Shown here: in pieces, positions 46,708 to 58,273 of the stretch
Layout: each line of letters begins with the position of its first letter
Numbering within the stretch: position 1 is the stretch's first letter
Source: Rotaria socialis
Lineage: Eukaryota; Rotifera; Eurotatoria; Philodinida; Philodinidae
NCBI GenBank assembly: GCA_905331475.1
Contig: CAJNYU010003889.1
Span: 1-64,000 of the forward strand
Reading direction: 5' to 3'
DNA length: 64,000 nt
Notes under the pieces: generated by a model
Seen by the model: the letters and a program-made list of their open reading frames with translations, nothing else
Told to the model about the DNA's origin: nothing
Databases searched by the model: none
Made by a program: the position numbers and the translations under genes

Positions 46708-46770
46708 AAGGAGGATGTGGGGTGTGGATGTCTAGAACACTCCATCCTCTGAACACCCACACCCTTCTCC
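46708..46770. repeat. Telomere-like repeat hairpin
   Basis: GGAGGATGTGGGGTGTGG, a loop of about 22 nt, then CACCCACACCCTTCTCC. Arms are complementary with a few mismatches. Confidence 0.55.
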
Positions 46771-49188
46771 TTTGATTGTTCGTTGTTGTTGTTGTTGTTT
46801 TTATGGAAAATATATAGCTTATCATCATATTTTTGTTAGCACGTTTGTTTGTTTTTCTGAGCCATGTGTGCGGACACACATCTTCTCTAAGGGGGTCGAC
46901 TGTTACAGGCCTACCCTCACATGTTATAATCTTGTCTCTTTCGTCTATCTAGTCACCCGCCACATCTATCGTCATATATATAAATGTATAAATATATATG
47001 TTGTCTTTTCAACAGAGGAGATATATATATATATGTGTGTATACAACATGTTAAGCTAGTGAGTTATCGATTTTAGAATAATCAAAGGGAGAAACATCTA
47101 AATCCCTAATACACATATACATTCGTACTAAGATTTTCTTTACTACTATCAATCATATTGGTGTACAATAGTTGTTAGCAAGTAATGTTAATAACATTGC
47201 TTGCTAACAACTATTGCACATCGATATGATTGATAATAGTCAAGAAAATCTCAGCATGAATGTACAAATGCACCGAAAAATTTCACAGACATACAAAAAC
47301 TTATTAAATTTTTGAAATTTCGAAAACTACTGTAATGCTCACTCAATTTGTTCGATTGAAATGCCAGAAAAGGAAGCGTCAATGATTTAAATAGCGTTCT
47401 GTCCGAATATGAGAAGTGTCACAAAGTTAATCATCAATCGATTCTCATTTATAAAATATTATCTTCAAGAAAAGTTAATAAAATATTCTGGAAACTTTTG
47501 ATAGCATTTATAATTACAGGAGCAAAAAGAACTCGAAAAAGGTTATAAAAGACTAGAGAAATTTCGATTTGCTTTCGATAGACGACGTTATAAACTATCT
47601 GCTTAACACTGTTGCTATAATTTCTAGTAAAACACATCGAAACTTGTTCTTTTCATAACTCACACAAAACATTATCAAAATGGGTTGAGTGAACATCGAC
47701 TTGTAGGTATTTTGCTTGATAGTATCCAACTATATATTAGTCGTTCTCCTCTCACGTGTCGACTGGATACAAATTTTCTTGGTCACAAGTCGACAAAGTG
47801 ATAATTTTGCAACTGGAATAGTTTCACCTTAGTACACTATTGAACCATATGTAGATTGATGAGTAATGTCTGCAATACTCTAAAATTCAAGCGCTTCAAG
47901 CGAACGTATCGAATATTCAACAGGGACGTAATGATGAATCATAATAGAGAGAGGGAAAACACTCTCTAGATCGGAACGCGCATCTGGCACACAAAGAACA
48001 AAAAAATACAGACGGCAGAAAGGAAAAAAAATATGGAAGACACCAACTAAGTAAAGAAGATCACTTGAAAAAATAACAGATAACAACATCTATGATTCCC
48101 ACTTCTAACAAATTTCCCTTGTGTTTTTCTCGTGGGTATACTCCCTTTCTATTAGTCAATAGAGGAAAGTAACGAAACTCCCATTTACTTACTTCGAGCA
48201 ACATATATATACGTACAAACGACGAGTTATCATCCATAACCATAAAACAAAAACTATAGCGGAATACAATCGTGCAATATTGATAGCGTAAGTAGACTAT
48301 TACTCGTTAAGCTGTATTGTGATGAGTATATTCAAGAGTAATGACAAATACTAGCTATCATAAATATAATATCACAATACACGAATGTTTTGTTGTTGAT
48401 CAGTTGAACGAAGTTCTTATTATCTTTTTATCAAATTTGTATATCAGATTTCCTGTGAGAATTCAAGTTTTCTAAATAAATACCTTAATTTTCTAAAAGA
48501 TGTAAGCACGAAAGCTCCATCAGGGATTATTAGTATTTTTTATACTAAATGCTGCTATTTGATGAACTCTTCCAATAGGTTGCATGTAAATTGTATCGAC
48601 TTTCTTATTCTGAATGTCTTTTTGAACTGCTGTATCTATTTTTCTCATCAATTTGAAAGCCTGTATTTCCAATGAGGTTAAAGAATATATATATTTGTTT
48701 AGGATCATCCACGATAATTTATAACTTATTATTTTCAGGACTTTTGAAAAGTGGCTTCCTATTTTAATTTTAAATTCTTTATTACTCTCAAATAACAAAA
48801 AATATCTTAACAATTTTTTCAATATTTGAAGTATGGATCATAGCAGTTTTTTTATAGATTAAACAAACGGGCCAATCATTTGATTGTCTTAGATACAGAA
48901 CAGATTTCATCTGGAGAATATTTCAAAATAACTCATTATTTCCAGAAGTTTTTATTGCTAAATGAGAACAGATACTATAACAATTACAGAAGTATGTAAA
49001 CAGCAGATACGATGTTTAAGCAATACTGAACTTATGTTGTTCTAATTTCGAGATGTTAAGGAGTTCTTCTTCTTTATTCGAATAGGAATTCGATTTACGA
49101 TACATGGTTCGTGCTAAATAAGGGAAAACAACTTTTAATTATAGGAATAATCTTCAAATACAGATTAAAATACAACGACAATTACAAA
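46771..49188. other. Intergenic with one long hairpin
   Basis: No gene I can support. TA/GT simple repeats lie around 46975-47045. The ORFs at 47880 and 48520 on the minus strand have no motif; the 48520-48822 ORF is Lys/Ile-rich and could be a decayed gene piece. Confidence 0.45.
47118..47263. mobile_element. Hairpin (foldback) element, about 70-bp arms
   Basis: Left arm CATTCGTACTAAGATTTTCT to TTGTTAGCAAGTAATGTTA; right arm is its reverse complement with few mismatches, ending AAATCTCAGCATGAATG. There is almost no loop. Likely a MITE made only of inverted repeats; the arm length exceeds an animal pre-miRNA. Confidence 0.7.
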
Positions 49189-50130
49189 ATGATCAATATT
49201 CTGCCTATATGGACATTGGTTGCATTTATAACAGTAAATATTTTGACTCTCGACGGTATTAAATGCACTGTGAATTGGAATGGAAATTGGGCATTCGCAT
49301 GTGATTTTCATGGAAACGATATGTATAGCGTTCGAAGTTCAGGAGAGCATTGCGGTGGAAAATGTGCTAACACTCATGGATGTACTCATTTTGCATGGAC
49401 TCTGTACAATGGTGGTACGTGTTGGCTGAAATCAGGTCATGTTTCAAAAAGTGATGCTTTCCCAACTGGTCGACATGATATGGTCTGTGGCGTTAAGGAT
49501 AGTCCAACTCCACCCGTCTTTGACAAAGGTAATATCCTTCATGGTGTTTTGGCAACACGCCATGGCGCTCATGAAGCTGGTGCTTGTGCACTTCCAGCAT
49601 CAAATTATGCTGTTATCAATTCAGTTGCTCTAGGAAGTATTGGATCTTTGCAATATATCAAGTTTCGACCAGATTTATGTGGTCATGTTTTGAAAGTAGA
49701 CTGTGGTAATGGGCCATTGGATATTATTATTACAAACTCCAACTATGGAGGAGGACTTGACTTATATGGTTCTACTTGGGGCATGCTTACTAACAACAAA
49801 CCACCTGGAGAAACCCACTGTAGTGCTCAATTGACTGAACGTAACGCTTTCAACTTTCATGGACCTCGTTGCTTTTACAAGCCTGGAACAGATTATGGTA
49901 ATGCCTATTACCATAATGTTGGACTTTTGAATACAGGAGGACGAATTGTTACTGGAGCTACTATTGATAATCGAGCAGGAGAGCATCGCGGCGATAATCC
50001 TTACTATGCATTCGACTTCGGTCCAATTGACAAGAACAAACAAGTCGTCTTCACTTTTAATAAAGGACCTCCTCAATTCGTTGCTCTGCGAGATTGTGAA
50101 TACACAGGAAGTGAACAAATGTGGCGTTAA
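49189..50130 (+). CDS. Secreted protein with PAN-like and expansin-like (DPBB) domains
   Basis: Single-exon gene of 313 codons. I chose Met at 49189 because it starts a clean signal peptide (MINILPIWTLVAFITVNILT); an upstream in-frame Met at 49111 gives a charged leader. Residues ~30-105 form a cysteine-rich PAN/apple-like domain (GEHCGGKCANTHGCTHFAW, GGTCWLKSG). After a Pro-rich linker, residues ~120-290 resemble a double-psi beta-barrel of the expansin/RlpA kind: ATRHGAHEAGACALP, LCGHVLKVDCGNGPLDIIIT, GGGLDLYGSTWGM, then HRGDNPYYAFD. Such folds loosen or bind polysaccharides without hydrolysis. Expansin-like genes in animals are often acquired by horizontal transfer; lack of introns fits but does not prove this. 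Extracellular carbohydrate or cell-wall binding is inferred. Confidence 0.78.
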   Translation: MINILPIWTLVAFITVNILTLDGIKCTVNWNGNWAFACDFHGNDMYSVRSSGEHCGGKCANTHGCTHFAWTLYNGGTCWLKSGHVSKSDAFPTGRHDMVCGVKDSPTPPVFDKGNILHGVLATRHGAHEAGACALPASNYAVINSVALGSIGSLQYIKFRPDLCGHVLKVDCGNGPLDIIITNSNYGGGLDLYGSTWGMLTNNKPPGETHCSAQLTERNAFNFHGPRCFYKPGTDYGNAYYHNVGLLNTGGRIVTGATIDNRAGEHRGDNPYYAFDFGPIDKNKQVVFTFNKGPPQFVALRDCEYTGSEQMWR

Positions 50131-50686
50131 ACGTTTCATATAACGATGATGAATTGAAGAGCGGATGACGATCCAAAAAACGACTGGACACCTTCTTCAA
50201 TTGCGTCTCTTCCACCATCTCCCTTCTATTTTTTCTCATATAATAAAATACCACGGTTCACAATTGCGCCGATGTTTAATATATCATAGAAGTATAATGA
50301 GTTTGTGTCAATATTGCTTGAGTGGCACTCGGTATGTTTGAGTGGAAGAACTGAACACATGAAGTGTTTTATAACATGAGTTAGCGAAAAGAAACATTTA
50401 GGACGTCATATAAATTGTATACTTAGGTGATTTATACAAGACGAATATTCTAATTAGAGTTATTATTTTACCATAATTGATACGTGTCGTATCACTGGTA
50501 AAATTATTTTTCAGAGATCTTAATGTTTCGTATCTCATTGCGAGAATTATCAAATAAGGTAAACGAGTGATTCTGCCAGAAATAAAACTGTATGACATAG
50601 TGACTATTTGCATACTTAAGATAGAGTTCGAAGAGATGATGAAATATAATCAATATCGACGGATGATATTGATTATTTTCTTGTGA
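50131..50686. other. Downstream of the PAN/DPBB gene, nothing recognised
   Basis: No supported features apart from a possible AATAAA-like polyadenylation context near 50240 (TATAATAAAATACC). Confidence 0.4.
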
Positions 50687-50840
50687 TTATGAATTTGATA
50701 TGATTAATTGCTGAAGGTATGCATAGTCTTGAGAAATAATTTTCAATAGTCCATGTTCAAATGGACGTCTATCAATCAATAATAATATTCGAACTTTATC
50801 GAATTTACTACTTTGACAACAACTAATCATAGAGATGAAT
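50687..50840 (-). pseudogene. Short relic of an F-box-family C-terminus
   Basis: Minus strand reads FDKVRILLLIDRRPFEHGLL and then KIISQDYAYLQQLIISN. It shares the D(K/R)RPFEH motif with the F-box-like pseudogene at 52.5-53.9 kb (DKRPFEHDFSLQIFQLF). Only this fragment is recognisable. Confidence 0.5.
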
Positions 50841-51048
50841 TTGAAGAACTGATATGGGAACGGACAGACATGACAGTTGCCTCTATTACTTATACATCTT
50901 TTACTGAGGGCAGGCAGAATTCTCCACTTTCTTCTACAAGCAGAATTCAAGAATTCTGCTTATACGAAGGTAAATATATTTACATTTACCAGCGAAAACA
51001 GAATTCTGCTTAGAATTCTGTATTGCCAGCAGAACTCTGACAGAATTC

Positions 51049-51161
51049 TTGAGGGTGTGGGTGTGGGTGTGTAAGTGACTGTGATTGTGGATGAATGGAA
51101 GACATACATCGACACTCACACCTACATCCATACACCCTCTCCAGACACACCCACACCCACA
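51049..51161. repeat. Telomere-like repeat hairpin (largest)
   Basis: CTTGAGGGTGTGGGTGTGGG at the left; ACACACCCACACCCACATC at the right, with inner arms GTGACTGTGATTGTGGATG and CACCTACATCCATACACC partly pairing. Begins with the same CTTGAG junction as the tracts at 31309, 44517 and 54884. Just upstream are four GAATTCTGC/GCAGAATTC words. Confidence 0.65.
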
Positions 51162-51367
51162 TCTTCAACATTGAAATCAATCCAGGTCAACAGCATATTT
51201 CTAGTCTCTTTAGGGATTGTTTTTGAGAGATATTTGATTGTATGTGTATTGATCAAGAGAATAGTCACGTTCTCGCCCTCATCATCTAGCTCATACAGTG
51301 TTTTTTTTGCACATCGTGTAACGACATGTGTATCGGTAGTATGTCCTGGATAAAGAAGAGTATATTA

Positions 51368-51922
51368 TGGATAAATGTAAAGGTGAGAAAAAAGTGGTCG
51401 TCTTTCGTCGTATATAAACTCCAAATTTCATGTTTAAAGATTATAGTAAATCATTTTTTACTTCTAGATTTAGCTTGATAATTAATTTATTATATTTAAA
51501 ATTTTCAATCAATTTATTTATTAATGAAATTTAATTTAATTTTTTCCTTTTTTCGAAATAAATTTTTGAATTTTGTATGAAAAACAAATCTGGTTGACAA
51601 AAAACTGAATTGTGCGAATATCGTACGTTTCTTGGTTTATTTTTTATATATTCATATAATGTTTTGTATACATTTTTCAATATTTTGTTTTTCAAACAGA
51701 ATCGAACAAATTTATAAAAGAAAAGGAAAAAATGCCTGAATTTCATTAATCAATAAATTGATTGAAAAAGCTAAATATAATAAACTGATTATCAAGCGGA
51801 ATCTACAAGTAAAAACGAACTTGAATTAAAAAATGATTTATTATGAGCTTTCAACATGAAATTTGGAGTTTATACATGACGAAAGACGACCATTTTTTTT
51901 CTTTTCTTTACACTTATATCCA
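51368..51922. mobile_element. Long-TIR element with 5-bp target duplication
   Basis: Ends TGGATAAATGTAAAGG and TGGATATAAGTGTAAAG (reverse complement). Inverted similarity extends about 180 bp inward, including GGTCGTCTTTCGTC and TAAACTCCAAATTTCATGTT. TATTA flanks both ends (51363-51367, 51923-51927). No transposase; the central ORF on the minus strand is a by-product. Superfamily unknown. Confidence 0.75.
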
Positions 51923-52476
51923 TATTAACGGGCGCCCCATAATAAATGTCCCACTTTTACACCAATGAAAAGATGTACTACTTATCCATGTTTTTCACTT
52001 ATTCTTATCTCATATCTTTGAACACTAGAAGAGTAATATACCGACACGATTTCAACACTACAGGTCCTTTTGTAGATTAATGTAAGACATGAAATATAAA
52101 GACCTTCGAAAAACTGTAGTACGAATCACTAATGATGGGTTGAGTGTGAGTGTATTAATGAACAGAAGATTTATACAAACACAACCACACACCCTCTTGC
52201 AACTAGGCTACTCCCTTTCATACATCAACGATGAGAGGTGGGGCAAACAACGAAACATCACGTCATGCTTTCTTTCGTTGGCTGATATCGCCCGGAATGT
52301 CATGTGCAATATCGCTCACACTCCGCACCCAACAACGTTCTTCACAATGTTAATCTTTTTTTATTCCTCAAAAATCAATTTCTTGAAAATAACAATTGAG
52401 AATCATATAAACCATGACCGAATGGCTGTATGCGAAAATAGTATTTGACATGCTTTTCCTGTTGAGTACCATATTT

Positions 52477-53932
52477 ACTCTATCAATGAATTATTTTTGA
52501 ACAGTTGAGTCGTGATGCATCTCGCGTAAAATGGTCGGCCACTTTTTCAAGTAATTCACGATCAGCAAAGAGATAAACATTATTTAGAAAGCATGTTTTT
52601 GTATTAAGTAAAGATAATCTTCGTGAGCTTGAAAAAACTGAAGTTCAGTAAGATTATAGTAATTAACAATTGATACATTTTCATCATCATTTTTTGATTT
52701 TCTACGTCGTTCATTTGTTTGCGCTTTACGACGGTTTATAGTTAAATTTTTCATAAATGGAAATAATTGAAAAATTTGAAGAGAAAAATCATGTTCGAAT
52801 GGACGTTTATCAAATAATGATACCGCATAAACACATTTAAATAGTCCACCTGGGAAATTATTTCTTATTTTATTGTAGCATTTTCATTCATATGATATGA
52901 ATAAATATGACATTGATCATAACTGCTTCCTTGAAAATGATCAACACACGAAATAATTCGATTATATTTGAAATCTTGAAAGGATTGTTGAATATCTTCA
53001 TTTCGTGACAAATCAATTTCATTATAACGACTATTGCACGATTTAATATTAAATACAAATGAATTTACTCGTGACAGATGATGGATAATATTTGCCTTCA
53101 AATCATCGCCATCAATAAATGTGTTTCTATCAGTAACGTTCAGGTAAAAATGACGTTTTTCTAAATTTGACATTTAATAAAACGCGGCAAATGCATATCT
53201 AATTCTGATAGAGTTGAAGAGAAAACAGTTAGAGGTGAAGTACCAAACGATAATTGTTAACATTCACTTTACGATGAACCGAAATTTAAATATCGCAAAT
53301 TAGTAAATATAAGTCGAATAATTTCTCTTGAATCTGCTTCGTCACTGCCAGTAATATCGATAGCAAGTGATGAAATTTGATTTTTGAATCTATAAATTAA
53401 AGTTTCATCTAAACATAATTGAAAACTATTGAAACTCGAAGTATTCTTAATATATGCTTCGATCTTAACATAGATTGTTTTAGTCTTTTTCAATTCACGT
53501 TGCAACATACAGATCTAATCTTCTTTTACATTTTCTCATGATTTATTCAATCGTATTAACGAGAAATTTTCTAGTATGATGAATTTGAGGTAAAATTTGT
53601 AAACAGAATCGATGAAACATTCGATAAGGTAATGAGCAAATGTGATCATCTACAGAATACTCCATCAATCTTAGCACACTAGTAAAACTTGGATCATGTA
53701 AAATTTTATTGAATCGTTTATTAACACCTATCAAAGAGTAGAATGCTTCGATATTGTACAGTTGTTTAAAAATAATCATAAAAATTTCATCAAGTAAATC
53801 AGCTAAGTGAACACATGAATATTCCATTTTCATTTTTTTTTCTATATTGTTGTATTTGATCAGCATCGTCAATGAAAATTTCATTGATCTAAATTCATAA
53901 TGAATGAATGGTCGGATAACATTTTGTTGCAC
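52477..53932 (-). pseudogene. F-box-like gene with multiple frame breaks
   Basis: Minus strand. The first piece (53932-53543) contains the F-box-like MEYSCVHLADLLDEIFMIIF, then FYSLIGVNKRFNKILHDPSF and FHRFCLQILPQIHHTRKF. It stops early after NTIE. The second piece (53508-53269) has TLIYRFKNQISSLAIDITG. The third (53173-52865) has RHFYLNVTDRNTFI. The last runs through GGLFKCVYAVSLFDKRPFEH, NLTINRRKAQTNERRRKS and YYNLTELQFFQAHEDYL. It is then shifted near 52610 before FLNNVYLFADRELLEKV. At least three interruptions make this a pseudogene of a family distinct from the F-box-like gene at 38 kb. Normal members probably act as substrate adaptors of ubiquitin ligases. Confidence 0.72.
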
Positions 53933-55195
53933 TTTTAAACTCGGTCAAGAGAATACCAAAAAAAAAAACTAAAGCAAAGCTGATGATATTTTGAATTAAT
54001 CTCAACTTTATTTCACGAATAACAGAATGTAGACGACTATTTTTTGTTGCAACATAGATAGAGTAATGTGGGGCTATTGAATAAGCTTTATATTCAAATT
54101 AGAAACTCGTGACTGCTTGGAAAAAACTGTTTTCAATTTCCCACATTGAAATCAAGTTAGGGGTGACCCCTAATGGTATTTCAAAGATTGATTTTGTGAC
54201 AGGTCTCCTGGCATTGGTCAAAAAATGACTTTGGAGATTTTTAAAAACAAAATTGATGAAAAGATTCACAATACACATTGCCGATATTAAATATTAAGTC
54301 CCAACGAATGTTCATCCATTGGTTGGCCCATGGGCCTGAAAGGGTTACTGGTTTTTTCTTTTTCATAATTTAATTCATTAAATAATAGATGAAAAATGGA
54401 AATATCAATCAAAGTGTTTCATTCACTCATTGAAAATTTGCTTATGATGTTAGATTCTGTGTTTTTCCTTTCAAGTATAATCATCTTAAAAATAGCACTT
54501 TAAGAAAGTGCATGCATTTCTACCTTTCGTCAAGAGACATGTCTTGTATGTCGTTTCGACTTTAACCATATTGAGAGAAATATTTGGTATGAATGTTCTT
54601 CGGCCGCTACTCTCACTAAACAAGATGTAATAAATCTATTTCATTCTATGTATTCGATATCGCGAACATGTGATATTTCTGAGCTTTTACAATCGATTAT
54701 TTTTTTGATTAAAGTTATATCTATAAAAAAAAAAGAAGTATTTAATTTCTATTTTTCATAATAGATATGATGATTTTGATGAAAATTGAATATAATGCAA
54801 ATGATAGTTGAGAAATTTTTTATTTTTAATTCAGTTCGAATGAATTAACTTTTGAAAATACTTTATTAAAATCTTATCTAAACTTGAGGATGTGGGCCGT
54901 CAGAATACCTACATTTACATCCACATGCACATCCTATGCGACAATAAACTATTATAAGAATAAGAAAAACATGAATAACTTCACTGCAAGACTAAAACTG
55001 AGTGACATTCAAACAACATAGATCGATTACTATTTTCAATTCAAGTAATGCATAACTCGAAATAAAAAAGAATATTTCTATGTACACATATCATACAGCG
55101 AGATTTTGTTTATTAAAAAACGTTTTTTTTTATGTAAATACAAAACTTCTTACTTTATTTCAGAGAACAAGGTATGTAACAGTCACGATTGAACT
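53933..55195. other. Intergenic, with one telomere-like hairpin
   Basis: No gene seen. A degenerate telomere-like hairpin lies at 54884-54938 (CTTGAGGATGTGGG ... CATCCACATGCACATCC). Confidence 0.5.
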
Positions 55196-56361
55196 CTAAA
55201 TAATACAACAAAGATTCTGCAGATAGACACATTTTTGATCCCATATGGCAAGTAAATTGTTTCCGATTTGACAAATATTCGAAGGTGATCGACATTTCTT
55301 GTCAGTGCTAATAAGTTTACCACCGGAAGACATGTGAAAGATTCTAGAATTTCTAAAAGCAACTACGATCCACTGATGATTAAGCATTGGACAACAACGA
55401 GTCGCATACATCGAGCATACTTCGTCGAGTTGTACCGACCATAGACAATTGAGCGTCATTGATGAACGAAGTTCGAAACAAACCGCATTGTTTTACAGCG
55501 ACCTATGGCCAAACCGAGGAAGTCATTGTGAAACTTAAGATCTTCAATCCATTCATTATGCGTACATGTTACGGGTGATTTCCACTCTTTAAGCAATACA
55601 ATCGATGGCATAAGAGTGTATTCGAAGATGGATGATCCAATTCCTTCTGTTGATAAATAAAGTTTAGTATCTGAACATGTCCCACGTATCCAGTTCACCG
55701 TATCGGGCGTGAGGCATTGTTCGAGAACCATTGTTCTTTCGTCTAATATGAAAACGTATTGACTGTTAATCACAATAAACCGATTGAGTACTGACGACCA
55801 GCAAATATCAGAAATATCGACAAGAGGCCACGGCGTCTCTTTAATAATAGTCAATTGCCGATCGAGTAAACACAGAGTAGGTTCGCGATGTACTAATAGA
55901 TGTTGCTTGTTGCCGGCCAACACAGCATATGAAGAATCAGTCAGCTCAATTGCTTGCTTTGAAGGTGGAAAAGGTAGAAGATCTTGCGAGCGTCGAACCA
56001 TGAGATGTTCATCGATTGAGAGAGGACGAAAATTAAATTGAATTTTATTTATATCTTGTTCAATCCAATCAATCGATGTTTTAATTGAATTCGTATTTTG
56101 TTGTGTTACATCTTGCACACATGCTAGCTCTTCGACGTTGGTTCGTAAGCGATTAAGTTCTTCCAATCGACTGTTGATAAAGGTTTGACGCTTTTCGTTA
56201 CAGAAAGAATCAAGTGTTTGTTGAGATTCAATACGCCATTGTTCGAGAGCGCCCAGAAAAGGCTGTTCGGATGAACAAGTACGACTACTGAGTGTATTTA
56301 TTTTTTCAACGAGCGATATGAACTCAGTATTTAGTCGATTTGAATGTTCGTTAGGATTCAT
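55196..56361 (-). CDS. Coiled-coil plus beta-propeller-like protein, one frameshift
   Basis: The frame from 56361 encodes an N-terminal alpha-helical region (residues ~1-100, TEFISLVEKINTLSSR; EELNRLRTNVEELACV) resembling the coiled coil of RBCC/TRIM-like proteins without the zinc fingers. Repeated beta-strands follow (SSYAVLAGNKQHLLVH, RFIVINSQYVFILDE, TKLYLSTEG) as in a WD/NHL-like propeller. The frame ends at 55456, but the family continues in another frame (ELRSSMTLNCLWSVQLDEV, then QWIVVAFRNSRIFHM) to 55196. The switch is near 55470-55480, within CGGTTTGTTTCGAAC; no intron fits. So either a frameshift mutation or a sequencing error. I recall many such genes in bdelloids but no function. 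Confidence 0.6.
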
Positions 56362-56820
56362 CCTACAAATATGTAAATAGCGTTTTTGTATGTATATGAT
56401 AAAATATCACAGAGGTGAAATGAAGATAAGACTATTTCGAGCTGACTATAGTGTTGCTTTTTCTTTTTAAAGTGATTCTTATAGAACGATCATTGTACGC
56501 TGACGCCAATCAATGACAATGAGAAAATAGAGAGTCGTAATATATGTACATTTCTTTCGAGCAAGATAAGCTATATGTATTCATTTGAAAACGTTTTCTA
56601 TGTTCGTGGAAGATGATAGTGTAAACATGTACAAAGACCTTTCAGATAATTTTAATCCACTCATCTTTTTATTTGAAAAGCAATCAAAATTGCACTTTGC
56701 ATAATATATTATAATGGATAAGCATACATTTTAGTGTGTTGAAATTTGATTTATTTTTTAGATTAAAGCAAAATGAACCTTAGACACATTCCACTGTCGA
56801 ATTGAAAACGATAGCAGTAT
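56362..56820. other. Intergenic, nothing recognised
   Basis: AT-rich spacer between the propeller gene and the receptor gene, both on the minus strand. No feature seen. Confidence 0.45.
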
Positions 56821-57783
56821 CTAAGATGGAGGTAAGATTGCCGCAATTCGTCGTTTTTGTCGTGGGTCGATTCTTTTTACTGTGCTCCATAGTTTAGGTG
56901 AAGTACAAAGACACACGAATGCCAATAAAAAGACTGGAAAATAGCTGAAAAAGAATAACGTTGGTACGATTTCATGTGCAAAATTGGGTTGACCATATAG
57001 TTGAACGATATAGATAGTTCCCAATGGAAAGCAGAAGCATAAATATAACAGTGACGTACAAACGAGATTCACGGCTAGTTTCCATTGTTTTCGCCACTGA
57101 ATTTGCCCATGAATTTGATATTTTTTCCAAATGACACGCACAAGTAACGCTATGCTGAAGATTGCGATGAGAGACATTCCTATGATACCGAAACCCAACT
57201 GTTCAACTGTGGCAAAGAATGGTATTAATTCGTAGCATCCGTACAGGCCGCACAAATCTATCGTGTAGTCAAAGGTATTTTCGCAAGGCGGTGCAAATAT
57301 TGCAATGCTATAGAAAAGCATAACCAATATTATAATCATAGAAAGAGGAAGGTAGTGAATGAGGAGACGTTTCCGGTGTGTGGCTATTAGTTCGGTATGA
57401 AAAATAAGAATGTGCCGCTCAATCACAGTCCACAGAAGTAAGGTCACATTGATGAAAAAGAAGCCCCAATCAATAAACCACCAGATGAGACAAAGAGTGG
57501 GCGAAGCAGGACGAACGATACCTGTATGAAAATATTGTAAATGCAGGGGTATATCGACCAATTGATAGATGAGATTGAACGAAAGCATGATGATTGACGC
57601 ATGGTTGTACAGTGCTTGACGCAAATCTCGTTTCATCAATAAGTGATAGAGGACGAGAATGGAACAAAGAGTAGAGAACACGTCAAATACAAGGAATACC
57701 CAGAAACGCAGAGTTCGATCTAGTTCATAGTTCGGAATCGATATATTTGAATAGGAGATATTGTTTTCATCTGTCGACACCAT
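56821..57783 (-). CDS. Orphan seven-transmembrane receptor (rhodopsin-like)
   Basis: Single-exon gene of about 320 codons. The Met at 57783 (MVSTDENNISYSNIS) is preferred because it gives a short extracellular N-terminus with N-glycosylation sites; an upstream in-frame Met at 57891 adds an unlikely leader. Seven hydrophobic segments are evident: TM1 FWVFLVFDVFSTLCSILVLY, TM2 ASIIMLSFNLIYQLVDIPL, TM3 WWFIDWGFFFINVTLLLW, TM4 YLPLSMIIILVMLFYSIAIF, TM5 LGFGIIGMSLIAIFSIALLV, TM6 LAVNLVCTSLLYLCFCFPLG and TM7 VPTLFFFSYFPVFLLAFVCL. TM3 ends in ERH in place of DRY. NPxxY is not conserved. Such intronless receptors form large families in bdelloids. G-protein coupling is inferred; the ligand is unknown. 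Confidence 0.8.
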   Translation of the reverse strand: MVSTDENNISYSNISIPNYELDRTLRFWVFLVFDVFSTLCSILVLYHLLMKRDLRQALYNHASIIMLSFNLIYQLVDIPLHLQYFHTGIVRPASPTLCLIWWFIDWGFFFINVTLLLWTVIERHILIFHTELIATHRKRLLIHYLPLSMIIILVMLFYSIAIFAPPCENTFDYTIDLCGLYGCYELIPFFATVEQLGFGIIGMSLIAIFSIALLVRVIWKKYQIHGQIQWRKQWKLAVNLVCTSLLYLCFCFPLGTIYIVQLYGQPNFAHEIVPTLFFFSYFPVFLLAFVCLCTSPKLWSTVKRIDPRQKRRIAAILPPS

Positions 57784-57953
57784 TAGGACTATTACAGTGT
57801 TCGATTCATGGTTTAGATTAAGTTCATAATAACAGATATCAACTTGAAAAATGAAAATAATATAGTTCGGACACTCGTGAATACAATACAATCTTGGATT
57901 TTACTTGAAGAAGGCTCCTGTAAAACGAAGAAGAATGACCAATTATCAAACAC

Positions 57954-58271
57954 CCCAGATCGTGGACGTACGGCGGGAAACGGCCGGAAAGCACAGGAAA
58001 GCGCTGGAAAGTGGAAGCAGTATTCCAGTTGGAAGTTACCGGATTTTCTTCCTGTAGATTCCGATCAACTTCCAGATGTAAAACACAGAAAACTGACCGG
58101 AAAACACAGGAAACTGACCGGAATCCACAGGAAAAAATCCGGTAACTTCCAACTGGAATACTGCTTCCAGTTTCCAGCGCTTTCCCGTGCTTTCCGGCCA
58201 GATACGGTGATTTTTCCGCATCTTTCCGGCCGGTTCCTACAGTATCCGTCCTCCGGAATCATTGACCTGGG
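57954..58271 (-). mobile_element. Palindromic MITE, copy 2
   Basis: Near-identical to 4162-4480 in opposite orientation, 318 bp, ends CCCAGATC and GACCTGGG. Flanked by AC on both sides (57952-57953, 58272-58273), so the 2-bp duplication differs from copy 1 (TA). Inserted about 170 bp upstream of the receptor start. Confidence 0.85.
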
Positions 58272-58273
58272 AC

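Noticed and set aside
47118..47263. microRNA precursor
   Set aside because: Arms are too long and nearly loopless; a foldback element is the simpler reading. Small-RNA data could reverse this.
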